From assembly GCA_033675265.1 (NCBI GenBank), contig JAUJYZ010000138.1, positions 62,001-126,000 of the forward strand: a DNA stretch of 64,000 nucleotides, given 5' to 3'. A model generated the notes under the pieces. The model saw only the letters and a program-made list of their open reading frames with translations, searched no databases and was not told the DNA's origin. Below are positions 51,701 to 63,917 of this stretch, in pieces (the stretch's first letter is position 1; the number at the start of each line of letters is the position of its first letter). The DNA comes from Actinostola sp. cb2023. Taxonomy: Eukaryota > Cnidaria > Anthozoa > Actiniaria > Actinostolidae. A program made the position numbers and the translations under genes.

Positions 51701-54700
51701 ATACAGTGTATCAGTATGACAGTAACTATGTACCATAGGTTTCCCCACTCATATAATAATGACTCTACATACAGTGTATCAGTATGACAGTAACTATGTA
51801 CCATAGGTTTCCCCACTCATATAATAATGACTCTACATACAGTGTATCAGTATGATGTAACTATGTACTAGGTTTACCATATAATGACTCTACCCAGTGT
51901 ATCATATGACATACTATGACCTCTACATACAGACTGTATCAGTGTATCAGTATGACAGTAACTATGTACCATAGGTTTCCCCACTCATATAATAATGACT
52001 CTACATACAGTGTATCAGTATGACAGTAACTATGTACCATAGGTTTCCCCACTCATATAATAATGACTCTACATACAGTGTATCAGTATGACAGTAACTA
52101 TGTACCATAGGTTTCCCCACTCATATAATAATGACTCTACATACAGTGTATCAGTATGACAGTAACTATGTACCATAGGTTTCCCCACTCATATAATAAT
52201 GACTCTACATACAGTGTATCAGTATGACAGTAACTATGTACCATAGGTTTCCCCACTCATATAATAATGACTCTACATACAGTGTATAATGACTCTACAT
52301 AACAGTGTATCATATGACTCTACATACAGTGTATCACTATGTACCATAGGTTTCCCCACTCATATAATAATGACTCTACATACAGTGTATCAGTATGACA
52401 GTAACTATGTACCATAGGTTTCCCCACTCATATAATAATGACTCTACATACAGTGTATCAGTATGACAGTAACTATGTACCATAGGTTTCCCCACTCATA
52501 TAATAATGACTCTACATACAGTGTATCAGTATGACAGTAACTATGTACCATAGGTTTCCCCACTCATATAATAATGACTCTACATACAGTGTATCAGTAT
52601 GACAGTAACTATGTACCATAGGTTTCCCCACTCATATAATAATGACTCTACATACAGTGTATCAGTATGACAGTAACTATGTACCATAGGTTTCCCCACT
52701 CATATAATAATGACTCTACATACAGTGTATCAGTATGACAGTAACTATGTACCATAGGTTTCCCCACTCATATAATAATGACTCTACATACAGTGTATCA
52801 GTATGACAGTAACTATGTACCATAGGTTTCCCCACTCATATAATAATGACTCTACATACAGTGTATCAGTATGACAGTAACTATGTACCATAGGTTTCCC
52901 CACTCATATAATAATGACTCTACATACAGTGTATCAGTATGATGAACTATGTACCATAGGTTTCCCCACTCATATAATAATGACTCTACATACAGTGTAT
53001 CAGTATGACAGTAACTATGTACCATAGGTTTCCCCACTCATATAATAATGACTCTACATACAGTGTATCAGTATGACAGTAACTATGTACCATAGGTTTC
53101 CCCACTCATATAATAATGACTCTACATACAGTGTATCAGTATGACAGTAACTATGTACCATAGGTTTCCCCACTCATATAATAATGACTCTACATACAGT
53201 GTATCAGTATGACAGTAACTATGTACCATAGGTTTCCCCACTCATATAATAATGACTCTACATACAGTGTATCAGTATGACAGTAACTATGTACCATAGG
53301 TTTCCCCACTCATATAATAATGACTCTACATACAGTGTATCAGTATGACAGTAACTATGTACCATAGGTTTCCCCACTCATATAATAATGACTCTACATA
53401 CAGTGTATCAGTATGACAGTAACTATGTACCATAGGTTTCCCCACTCATATAATAATGACTCTACATACAGTGTATCAGTATGACAGTAACTATGTACCA
53501 TAGGTTTCCCCACTCATATAATAATGACTCTACATACAGTGTATCAGTATGACAGAACTATGTACCATAGGTTTCCCCACTCATATAATAATGACTCTAC
53601 ATACAGTGTATCAGTATGACAGTAACTATGTACCATAGGTTTCCCCACTCATATAATAATGACTCTACATACAGTGTATCAGTATGACAGTAACTATGTA
53701 CCATAGGTTTCCCCACTCATATAATAATGACTCTACATACAGTGTATCAGTATGACAGTAACTATGTACCATAGGTTTCCCCACTCATATAATAATGACT
53801 CTACATACAGTGTATCAGTATGACAGTAACTATGTACCATAGGTTTCCCCACTCATATAATAATGACTCTACATACAGTGTATCAGTATGACAGTAACTA
53901 TGTACCATAGGTTTCCCCACTCATATAATAATGACTCTACATACAGTGTGTATAGGTTTCCCCACTCATATAATAATGACTCTACATACAGTGTATCAGT
54001 ATACAGTTTCCCCACTCATATAATGACTCTACATACAGTGTATAGTATGACAGTAACTATGTACCATAGGTTTCCCCACTCATATATAATGACTCTACAT
54101 ACAGTGTATCAGTATGACAGTAACTATGTACCATAGGTTTCCCCACTCATATAATAATGACTCTACATACAGTGTATCAGTATGACAGTAACTATGTACC
54201 ATAGGTTTCCCCACTCATATAATAATGACTCTACATACAGTGTATCAGTATGACAGTAACTATGTACCATAGGTTTCCCCACTCATATAATAATGACTCT
54301 ACATACAGTGTATCAGTATGACAGTAACTATGTACCATAGGTTTCCCCACTCATATAATAATGACTCTACATACAGTGTATCAGTATGACAGTAACTATG
54401 TACCATAGGTTTCCCCACTCATATAATAATGACTCTACATACAGTGTATCAGTATGACACTAACTATGTACCATAGGTTTCCCCACTCATATAATAATGA
54501 CTCTACATACAGTGTATCAGTATGACAGTAACTATGTACCATAGGTTTCCCCACTCATATAATAATGACTCTACATACAGTGTATCAGTATGACAGTAAC
54601 TATGTACCATAGGTTTCCCCACTCATATAATAATGACTCTACATACAGTGTATCAGTATGACAGTAACTATGTACCATAGGTTTCCCCACTCATATAATA

Positions 54701-57700
54701 ATGACTCTACATACAGTGTATCAGTATGACAGTAACTATGTACCATAGGTTTCCCCACTCATATAATAATGACTCTACATACAGTGTATCATCAGGAACT
54801 ATTACCATAGGTTTCCCCACTCATATAATAATGACTCTACATACAGTGTATCAGTATGACAGTAACTATGTACCATAGGTTTCCCCACTCATATAATAAT
54901 GACTCTACATACAGTGTATCAGTATGACAGTAACTATGTACCATAGGTTTCCCCACTCATATAATAATGACTCTACATACAGTGTATCAGTATGACAGTA
55001 ACTATGTACCATAGGTTTCCCCACTCATATAATAATGACTCTACATACAGTGTATCAGTATGACAGTAACTATGTACCATAGGTTTCCCCACTCATATAA
55101 TAATGACTCTACATACAGTGTATCAGTATGACAGTAACTATGTACCATAGGTTTCCCCACTCATATAATAATGACTCTACATACAGTGTATCAGTATGAC
55201 AGTAACTATGTACCATAGGTTTCCCCACTCATATAATAATGACTCTACATACAGTGTATCAGTATGACAGTAACTATGTACCATAGGTTTCCCCACTCAT
55301 ATAATAATGACTCTACATACAGTGTATCAGTATGACAGTAACTATGTACCATAGGTTTCCCCACTCATATAATAATGACTCTACATACAGTGTATCAGTA
55401 TGACAGTAACTATGTACCATAGGTTTCCCCACTCATATAATAATGACTCTACATACAGTGTATCAGTATGACAGTAACTATGTACCATAGGTTTCCCCAC
55501 TCATATAATAATGACTCTACATACAGTGTATCAGTATGACAGTAACTATGTACCATAGGTTTCCCCACTCATATAATAATGACTCTACATACAGTGTATC
55601 AGTATGACAGTAACTATGTACCATAGGTTTCCCCACTCATATAATAATGACTCTACATACAGTGTATCAGTATGACAGTAACTATGTACCATAGGTTTCC
55701 CCACTCATATAATAATGACTCTACATACAGTGTATCAGTATGACAGTAACTATGTACCATAGGTTTCCCCACTCATATAATAATGACTCTACATACAGTG
55801 TATCAGTATGACAGTAACTATGTACCATAGGTTTCCCCACTCATATAATAATGACTCTACATACAGTGTATCAGTATGACAGTAACTATGTATCAGTATG
55901 ACAGTAACTATGTACCATAGGTTTCCCCACTCATATAATAATGACTCTACATACAGTGTATCAGTATGACAGTAACTATGTACCATAGGTTTCCCCACTC
56001 ATATAATAATGACTCTACATACAGTGTATCAGTATGACAGTAACTATGTACCATAGGTTTCCCCACTCATATAATAATGACTCTACATACAGTGTATCAG
56101 TATGACAGTAACTATGTACCATAGGTTTCCCCACTCATATAATAATGACTCTACATACAGTGTATCAGTATGACAGTAACTATGTACCATAGGTTTCCCC
56201 ACTCATATAATAATGACTCTACATACAGTGTATCAGTATGAACTATGTACCATAGGTTTCCCCACTCATATAATAATGACTCTACATACAGTGTATCAGT
56301 ATGACACTAACTATGTACCATAGGTTTCCCCACTCATATAATAAATAATGACTCTACATACAGTGTATCAGTATGACACTAACTATGTACCATAGGTTTC
56401 CCCACTCATATAATAATATGACTCTACATACAGTGTATCAGTATGACAGTAACTATGTACCATAGGTTTCCCCACTCATATAATAATGACTCTACATACA
56501 GTGTATCAGTATGACAGTAACTATGTACCATAGGTTTCCCCACTCATATAATAATGACTCTACATACAGTGTATCAGTATGACAGTAACTATGTACCATA
56601 GGTTTCCCCACTCATATAATAATGACTCTACATACAGTGTATCAGTATGACAGTAACTATGTACCATAGGTTTCCCCACTCATATAATAATGACTCTACA
56701 TACAGTGTATCAGTATGACAGTAACTATGTACCATAGGTTTCCCCACTCATATAATAATGACTCTACATACAGTGTATCAGTATGACAGTAACTATGTAC
56801 CATAGGTTTCCCCACTCATATAATAATGACTCTACATACAGTGTATCAGTATGACAGTAACTATGTACCATAGGTTTCCCCACTCATATAATAATGACTC
56901 TACATACAGTGTATCAGTATGACAGTAACTATGTACCATAGGTTTCCCCACTCATATAATAATGACTCTACATACAGTGTATCAGTATGACAGTAACTAT
57001 GTACCATAGGTTTCCCCACTCATATAATAATGACTCTACATACAGTGTATCAGTATGACAGTAACTATGTACCATAGGTTTCCCCACTCATATAATAATG
57101 ACTCTACATACAGTGTATCAGTATGACAGTAACTATGTACCATAGGTTTCCCCACTCATATAATAATGACTCTACATACAGTGTATCAGTATGACAGTAA
57201 CTATGTACCATAGGTTTCCCCACTCATATAATAATGACTCTACATACAGTGTATCAGTATGACAGTAACTATGTACCATAGGTTTCCCCACTCATATAAT
57301 AATGACTCTACATACAGTGTATCAGTATGACAGTAACTATGTACCATAGGTTTCCCCACTCATATAATAATGACTCTACATACAGTGTATCAGTATCAGT
57401 ATGACAGGTTTCCCACTAACTATGTACCATAGGTTTCCCCACTCATATAATAATGACTCTACATACAGTGTATCAGTATGACAGTAACTATGTACCATAG
57501 GTTTCCCCACTCATATAATAATGACTCTACATACAGTGTATCAGTATGACAGTAACTATGTACCATAGGTTTCCCCACTCATATAATAATGACTCTACAT
57601 ACAGTGTATCAGTATGACAGTAACTATGTACCATAGGTTTCCCCACTCATATAATAATGACTCTACATACAGTGTATCAGTATGACAGTAAAAGGATACC

Positions 57701-60700
57701 AAGTACACTGTTAGTTAAGAGGTGGTACAGTAGTCGGTATGATGTAAACTCTATGATATTTCCATCTACGTTGTTATCATATAAGGATTTAAGTTGTGTC
57801 TGGCACTGGTTGAACTCCTCTCTATCTCCCTGTGTTTAAACAAATAACTACATTAACCACAACTAAGAACTAATGATCATCTTCTATATATTCTCTAAAC
57901 AAAGAATCTCATCATATTTATAGGGATTACATCACAAATTGTTAATAATAATAATCTTTTACATCTCTTCCACAGAGTGGCTCTTCCTGAGACGTCACTC
58001 ACTCACACTTCTTACTACATTCTAATATTCTATATACCCAACACTCATCTCACTAGTTCGTTTTTACTGAGAGAGGAAAACCAGGGTACACTGGGAAAAC
58101 CCCTCGAAGCAAGGGAGAGAACAAACTAAGAAACTCAACTAACATGAAGTGCCTGGTCCAGGAATTGAACCAGATACCACAGCAACCACTCTTGCTTCCC
58201 TTATGTTGAGCAAAGTGCATAAACTGTACATGTATGTACCTTCTCCAAAGCTATTCTAGCATGTGTCTCGTACACCTCTGCAGTGAACTCATCTCGGATC
58301 CCTTGAACCTATAATAATAATATAATAATTATTGGCAATGCATGCATTATTGGCTCATTGCATTGCTGTGTTTCCTTTCGTCATTTTTATTATTATTATT
58401 TATTTATTTTTTATTTATTTTTGTCATCATTTATTTAACTCCCCCCAAAAATGTCTAATTCAAAGATAATAATAATCTTTATTTTGAGTGGGTTTACAAA
58501 TACAGCAATACAACAATACTGGTTTCCAATTTGGCCCACTAGATACAATAACTACAGATTACAATAATTACAGAACAATACTAGTTACAAAGAGATTTCA
58601 GCTTACCGTTAAGTCTTGTCGTATTGATTTAAATTGTTCACAAACATATCTGTAGTCATCTTGGTTAGCCTTCCAGTGATCTTTGATCATTGTCAAGGAC
58701 TTCATGAGCACTTCTCTAGGCCGCACAGTAGATGGATCTGGTGCCTAGAAGTAAATATATATATAGTAGTCATGTAATTTGAACAAAAAGCTTAAGTTTT
58801 TTTGAGTTTTGTATGAGTGGGAAATAGTTATGGTACTGTTCATGCCCTTTGTTGACCGTGCATGCAGTGGCCATGCGGTGACCGTGGCATATCCAAGCAT
58901 TTGTGATTGATTCCGTACTGTGACTGTAACTCCGTGCCAAAGGTTTCCCACAAGTAAATGACTCTAATTGACACCTTACATGTAACCATTTGATGGTGTT
59001 AGAAATAGTCAGTAACTTACTGTAGTTAATCGGTAGTAATTCTTTTTCAAGTCTTGACATGTACCAACCACATGGAATTTACTCCAATCCAACTCCTCTT
59101 CATCCTTATCATTGTAGAGCTAAAGAAAGAACACACTATTACATTGAGCCTTACTCCACAACGATCATCTGATCAATCAATCAATTTATCTAAAGTCGTG
59201 ACGTGGGATGTGGTTGACCAATGCAACCGAGACAGAGACTCATGTGAAAAATGCACGACAAATAAATAAAACATACATGTATGTAAATAAATCTTTTAAA
59301 TATATTTATTGAATTCATGAATAATTAATGAGCAAAATACAATAGAAATCACTGTCGTGGAGGACATCTGTAAATCGGATACAGAATCGTCCTCATTTGC
59401 AAAAATCTTAAGTTGACTTTTCTCGGCCAAACTGCTTCCTATCATCAAAATTATAGTAAAATATCCAGTTATACATTGTTGGATTCGCCTGGAGCTTGAG
59501 TTTGTAAATCCCATACAGATCGGCCATGCATAATTGTATACACTCATTTCGATAAAGTTAGTCACCCGAATAGCTTCAAAGGTGAGACCAAGAAGGACCA
59601 TGGGTACATACATTTTAACCAACCCAGGATCCTCATCGGTCTCACCTTCGAAGCTTTACGGGTGACTAACTTTATCGAAATGAGTGTATATTACAAATTA
59701 CAAATCCACACAATAAAATACCCATGAATGCATACACTTACAGATGCATTCAGTGTGCTTAATATACTTGGACTGGATCTATTAAAGCTTTCCATTGAGG
59801 ACTGGAACCTTTGTGCTCTCTTGTTGATCTTCTTTTCGTTTTCCGTGTCGATGGGCAATTCACCAAGGACTGGCCTAGTGTAAAATTAATATACAACATT
59901 CAGGCTCTTGATTGCACTTTATAGCAAAGAACCAGTGCTTTGAATCTAATAGAGCCAAGCACATAACAAAGGTATGTAAAAAATCCAGAATTTGCAGCAC
60001 CCACTATTGTTGCATAAGAGGGGCTGTCGAATGGTCCCTGCAAAAAGTCAGAGTCTCGCAAAATTTCAAATTTCGCGGGTCTCAAAGTCTGTTTTTTTTT
60101 GTGTGTGCAAAAAGCTGTCTCAGAGTCTCGAATTTTGAAAACAAAGGAAATCAGTGAAAAAGCATCTTGGACTCGCAAAAATATGCCTTGTCTCGGAGTC
60201 TTGCCTTGACCATTCGATACCCCTACTCAATAGCCCAACTCAGGGGCTGCTTTGGGCAATCTTCAGAATCTTTGAATCGAAGAGATTTCATTTCAAAACA
60301 TTTCCAAAACACTATTCCAATAATATTACCTATTCAGATAAATACCGTAAACATATTTTCAACAGACCAATAAAGATGTGGCCAAAACATAAGCCAATAA
60401 TTTAGAAATAGAACAGCAATCACCCACCCTGCTTTTTTCCCCTTCTTCGCCTTGCCACCCTTAGGAAATTTCAACTTCTGTTTTGGTCCACTTTTCTGAG
60501 CTGCGTTCTTTGTACCAAGTCTTTTTCTCACATCCACAGAGCTTTTTTGACTTGAAGGTGGACTAGGACTTCTGGACCTACTGTGGCCTCTTTTTCTCCA
60601 TGGCGGTGGAGATGGACGTCTTGTGGGTGGTGGTGACCTGCGAGGGGATGATGGACGCCTACGTGATGGGTGCCATCTTGGAAGTGGACGATCTTCTCTG

Positions 60701-63700
60701 GAATCAGTGCTGCTTCTAAGTCTGAAGAAACAATATCAAATTTTATATAAAAATATCACAATTAAAACACAATGTACTGTTGATAATACCTTGGTAGCGG
60801 TTCTTGGTCCCAGTTTATAAAGTCTGCCCTCTTTTCTTCAAAGACTTTAGTCAGCATTTTTTTAAGTGCTGTTTCAACTTGATCTTTGTCGTCCTCTGTT
60901 TTGCATCTACTTGGTGAAAAGCATCTTTGTACGTATTCCCTGGTAATATTAATGTTTAGAGTCAGCAAAATATCTTCATGGTGACAATCATCACAGTGCA
61001 TGTATCTTATTATTATCTTTATTTTGGGTCCCTGTAGTGGAGCTTTGCTCTGTGGGAGTTTCCCTCCCCATGTGGCGAAGTTTATAAAATATAAAATATA
61101 TCAGATTATCAACACTGAGTCTGTTTACAAAATAATACAGTTATTTTCACATGAGTGGGAAGTAGTTGTGGTGACCGTGCCATGTCCAAGCATTCTGATT
61201 GGTTGAGCAATGATTCTACACACTGTGATTGGTTGAATAGATGTCTTTAATTCTGTACCATGACATTACTCAGTGCCGTAAGTTTCCCACTCATACGACT
61301 TCCATAATATGCACAATTTGCCTCATCACCATGATAATAATCATCATAAAATTTAACAGTTCTCATCATACAAATGTACAATGTATGTACATGATTACAA
61401 AATGAAATCTCCCATATATATTATACCTGAGTTTGGGTGGCCATTCTTGTGCATTCATATCATTTCTACAAAATAAAAGAATAACAAATTTGAAGAGACA
61501 GCCTAAGAGATGTACATGTAGCATGTACAGATGTGACAGGAAGAGTACCATACAAACTCTATTTAATTTACATCCTTTCAATAACACACACACACCCTCG
61601 CATCTTATCACTTTACAAGTCTGTGCAAGTTGACTCTGATCAAAACCTAAATTCTCCTCAAAACTCTTTGTCTTCCAAAGGAGAAAATGGATTTTGATCT
61701 CAAGTCACTTGAATCCCTTCAATTTACAACCACTTACTGTGATTCATTTTTCCTGGGTGGACTTCTGTCATTTTGCTCGACACTGACAATTTGTTTGGGT
61801 GATGGAGGCCTTTGACTATTGAAAGGAGAAGGCCTGTCATCGCCTTGTTCGTGTGACCCATTTTCTTCATGCTCATCTATTGGGGAATCTGTATGCGGCT
61901 CAAATGCTGGTTTGAACCTCTTGGTTTGGAATTTATGGTTTTCAGAATTTCCTGTCATGACGTGTAAATAACAATAATATGTGTCACAACACTTTCGTTA
62001 ATAGACTAGCTACTTTACTGGTAACATAGAGGCGTTTTGGTATGAGTGGGAGAGTTATGGTGCCATGCTATATTAGAGAGATTTAGCAAACACGACGCGA
62101 CGTGAGAACACGACGTTAGATGACAAATATATCATATTTGGTCATTGCATGACTACCGTGACAACGTCGCAACGTCAAGTTCACGATGCCATTTCAGTTG
62201 TTTTCACGTCCTCTTCATGACGTTGAGGACGCCAATGGTCGTTTCACAGTTATTTGTCAGCGCGCGCGCCGTCCTCTTTCACGTTGCATCGTGTTTGCTA
62301 AATCTCTCTATTGAAAGAGTTTGATTGGATGAGATGCATGCATTTGCACACTTTTTGATTGGTTCAGAAAGGAAGCCATGCGAGTGTCATGGTACCATAG
62401 ATTTCCCATGACTCTAAGATGCGATAATATACCTTCGCTCCACGGTCTAGGAAGATTTCGCTGCTGTCTCCAAAATGTCTTTCTCTGGCCACCTTTCACT
62501 GTATCAGCATAGCTGTCTCCGCCCTCTGGTCTGTTATTGGTTGTTGTTTGTCCATTACGCTCTTGATAATCTCTATTCTCCTGGTCTTCCTCATCCTGGA
62601 ATATATTACAAGTTCATCAAAATAATTCTTCAACAGTCCAGACTATGGTACATGAAAGTAAGCATTAAATACGTACCCTCTGAGATTTAAATGTATTTCT
62701 TGCTGGACCAGATGATGGCTGAAATGATCTGCCGCAGGATCCTGGTGGAGTAGGAGCTGACGTTTGATGTCCATCACCAGACTGACCACGAGGTTCACTT
62801 TCAGTAGACTGTGATTGTGTAGATGAGGATTCTGATTTATGGGTCGCTGACGGTGGGCCTTGGGGTTGGGGATAGGGCTGATATGGCATTGCTGGCTGCT
62901 GAGTAACAGAAAAATAAAGTTATAAATTCATGACAAATAATATTATTCCAAGAAACGATGATGGAAACTTTAGGTCTGATATACATGTACGTTTTTACAA
63001 TATCAGAGTGTATTCTCACAATCTGATTGGCTCTCAGCCATTGTCAATAAGAGGACAGACACATAGCTCGTGCAGAGATCCAGCGCGCGCTTGAAACGGA
63101 TTTTCTTTCAAACTTTATCTTTGCTTTTGGATGCTTTTTTGACTTTGTTATTGTAAAAAAGAAATCGCAAGTGGTTTTCCATTGTCTGTACTCTTATTGA
63201 CAATGGATTTGACGTCACAAAATGTTCAAAACTTTGCAGTGACTTGAGTTTGAACATTTTGTGACGTCAAATCCATTGTCAATAAGAGTACAGACAATGG
63301 AAAACCGCTTGCAATTTGTTAAGTAACAGATTTCAGATTCAGATTTTTATTTCATTTACACCATATTTTACAATATTAATAAATAAGGTAGAAATAAAGT
63401 TACAGATAGTTAGGTGTTGGGATCTACCTGAAAATAGTTTGTAACAGAAGAAAAACTATAGAGCTTCTGTATTGTTATACTCACTGTCGCCTGATGTAAA
63501 CCATTTTGTTGGATATACGGATAGGCTGGTTGGTAACCATAGGGATTAAACTGAGGTGCTGGTGGAGGATGGGAAGGATAAGGGTACCCAGGATAGCCAT
63601 AGTGTTGATAATACTGCCCATATGGTGGAACCAATGTGGAATTCATGACATTGTTATTGGCATTCTGGGTTGCTTGGGGTTTGGTTGCTTTTTGAGGACT

Positions 63701-63845
63701 TGCTCCTGTTACTTTAGCAAGTGCTTGCCTAGCTTTTTCCCATTCAGGGTTCTCTGATGCTTTAGTATCACTTGAAGCTGTTGAATCTGTTGACGGTGAA
63801 CTATCTGCTGTTGATTGGGTACTTTGGGAGTCATATTGTTGAGAC
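46781..63845 (-). CDS. LENG8: LENG8 (SAC3/GANP-domain nuclear protein), lacks only its 5' end
   Basis: Fourteen minus-strand exons chain in phase into about 789 codons ending with TGA at 46781-46783; the initiating exon is beyond the right edge. The layout matches human LENG8 (about 800 residues): a Pro/Tyr/Gln-rich N-terminal half, an EYVQRCF...[10 protein letters not shown] motif, a basic Ser/Arg-rich part, and a C-terminal SAC3/GANP/THP3 helical domain related to yeast Thp3 and Sac3. Family members act in the nucleus in mRNA processing and retention. Exon coordinates are in the module entries. Exons L12 and L13 are separated by an 8.9-kb intron, nearly all tandem repeat. Confidence 0.95.
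47026..47993. repeat. Minisatellite of GCTTATTAGAGGG-type units, element-derived
   Basis: Borders TACCGTAAATCCTCTAATAT and CTATTAGAGGATTTGTGG are inverted repeats of each other, so the array sits inside a MITE-like element. Units of 17-18 bp alternate (GGGTGGATGCTTATTAGA and GGGGGGCACTTATTAGA), giving a 35-bp higher-order unit. LENG8 last intron. Confidence 0.9.
48924..49106. mobile_element. M2-like MITE
   Basis: Ends TACAGTAGAACCATGC and AAGTTCTACTGTA. Interior CTCGATCTCGGTTATCTC resembles the reading of pogo-like termini. LENG8 intron, next to the 68-bp array. Confidence 0.7.
49141..49320. mobile_element. MITE family M1, copy 7: source of the 68-bp array
   Basis: Left end GAAAAGTTGTTTTCATAGG; interior GCATTCTGATGGGTTGAGCA and ATTGGTTGAATAG; right end TAACTATGTACCATAGGTTT then CCCCACTCATATAATAATGACTC. 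The right 45 bp is exactly the sequence that repeats in the array beginning at the next base. Confidence 0.85.
49321..57690. repeat. 8.4-kb array of a 68-bp unit, about 120 copies, in a LENG8 intron
   Basis: Unit = about 45 bp of the M1 right terminus (TAACTATGTACCATAGG...GACTCTA) plus about 23 bp (CATACAGTGTATCAGTATGA then CAG). Most units are identical or differ by one base (GACAG/GACACTAA). Short scrambled junctions occur near 49545, 50255, 50820, 51470, 51860, 52290, 53950, 54790 and 57395. The right edge lies about 10 bp from the donor of LENG8 exon L12 (57700). Near-identity indicates very recent expansion or homogenisation; array length in an assembly is often unreliable. Confidence 0.97.
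57700..59874 (-). CDS. LENG8: LENG8 exons L8-L12: start of SAC3/GANP domain
   Basis: Exons 59874-59742, 59119-59021, 58744-58607, 58308-58240 and 57829-57700. Motifs include [66 protein letters not shown] and [17 protein letters not shown], all nearly identical to human LENG8. Exon L12 needs the donor GTATCC (exon end 57700) to keep frame with L13; a GTACTT seven bases earlier would break it. This donor lies about 10 bp from the end of the 68-bp array. Confidence 0.95.
58040..58205 (-). mobile_element. Possible degenerate tRNA-derived SINE
   Basis: Minus strand carries GGTTCAATTCCTGGACC, a B-box-like motif, preceded by GCAAGAGTGGTTGCTGTGG and followed by TTCGAGGGGTTTTCCCAGTG. No clear A box or tail; weak call. 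Confidence 0.35.
58803..58966. mobile_element. MITE family M1, copy 8 (degenerate)
   Basis: GAGTTTTGTATGAGTGGGAA then ATAGTTATGG at left; CCAAAGGTTTCCCACAAGTA then AATGACTCTAA at right. LENG8 intron. Confidence 0.75.
59308..59500. repeat. Dispersed repeat, copy 2 (partner at 42200-42400)
   Basis: Same ordered phrases as copy 1, including TTTTCTCGGCCAAACTGC. LENG8 intron. Confidence 0.6.
59537..59690. mobile_element. Foldback MITE
   Basis: TATACACTCATTTCGATAAA then GTTAGTCACCCG and complement; second arm segment GCTTCAAAGGTGAGACC / GGTCTCACCTTCGAAGC. LENG8 intron. Confidence 0.85.
60019..60233. mobile_element. MITE with AGGGGCTGTCGAATGGTC ends
   Basis: Left AGGGGCTGTCGAATGGTC, right GACCATTCGATACCCCT; interior has repeated CAGAGTCTCG phrases in both directions. 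LENG8 intron. Confidence 0.65.
60428..63845 (-). CDS. LENG8: LENG8 exons L1-L7: low-complexity N-terminal half and RS-like segment
   Basis: Exons 63845-63485, 62898-62677, 62595-62433, 61951-61738, 61465-61427, 60939-60790 and 60721-60428. L1 holds [16 protein letters not shown], the best LENG8 signature (human [15 protein letters not shown]), then a Tyr/Pro-rich run ([14 protein letters not shown]). L5-L6 encode [15 protein letters not shown] and then [12 protein letters not shown], matching human DWPQDMKEYVERCF and TIDWSREPLP. L7 is Arg/Ser/Pro-rich ([17 protein letters not shown]) and ends Lys-rich, like the SR-type segment and nuclear signals of human LENG8. Confidence 0.93.
61138..61303. 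mobile_element. MITE family M1, copy 9
   Basis: CAGTTATTTTCACATGAGTG then GGAAGTAG at left, AAGTTTCCCACTCATACGAC at right; interior ATTGGTTGAGCAATG and ATTGGTTGAATAG. LENG8 intron. Confidence 0.8.
61626..61711. mobile_element. MITE family M4, copy 3 (diverged)
   Basis: AAGTTGACTCTGATCAAAAC at left and GATTTTGATCTCAAGTCACTT at right, same plan as copies 1 and 2. Ends 27 bp from the donor of LENG8 exon L4. Confidence 0.65.
62027..62416. mobile_element. MITE family M1, copy 10, split by a second MITE
   Basis: M1 left end AGAGGCGTTTTGGTATGAGT and right end ATTTCCCATGACTCTAAG. Nested element 62074-62309 has ends AGAGAGATTTAGCAAACACG and CGTGTTTGCTAAATCTCTCT and inner ACGTC-rich inverted pieces. 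LENG8 intron next to exon L3. Confidence 0.8.
63167..63312. mobile_element. Foldback MITE, about 66-bp arms
   Basis: GCAAGTGGTTTTCCATTGTC then TGTACTCTTATTGACAATGG and complement; centre AACTTTGCAGTGACTTGAG. A related CATTGTCAATAAGAGGACAG phrase at 63038 suggests a second, decayed copy. LENG8 intron. Confidence 0.85.
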
Positions 63846-63917
63846 CTGTAATAAAAAACGGTTTTAGAATGTTCTTAGCACAATATCAATCACAATAATA
63901 TATCTTGTGATAGATAT

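Noticed and set aside
49321..57690. Array resembles a CRISPR by regular repetition
   Set aside because: There are no unique spacers; the whole 68-bp unit repeats, the host is an animal, and no cas genes exist.
49605..57839. Open frames of 60-82 codons on both strands inside the 68-bp array
   Set aside because: They arise only from repeat periodicity, encode the repeat itself, and lie in a LENG8 intron.
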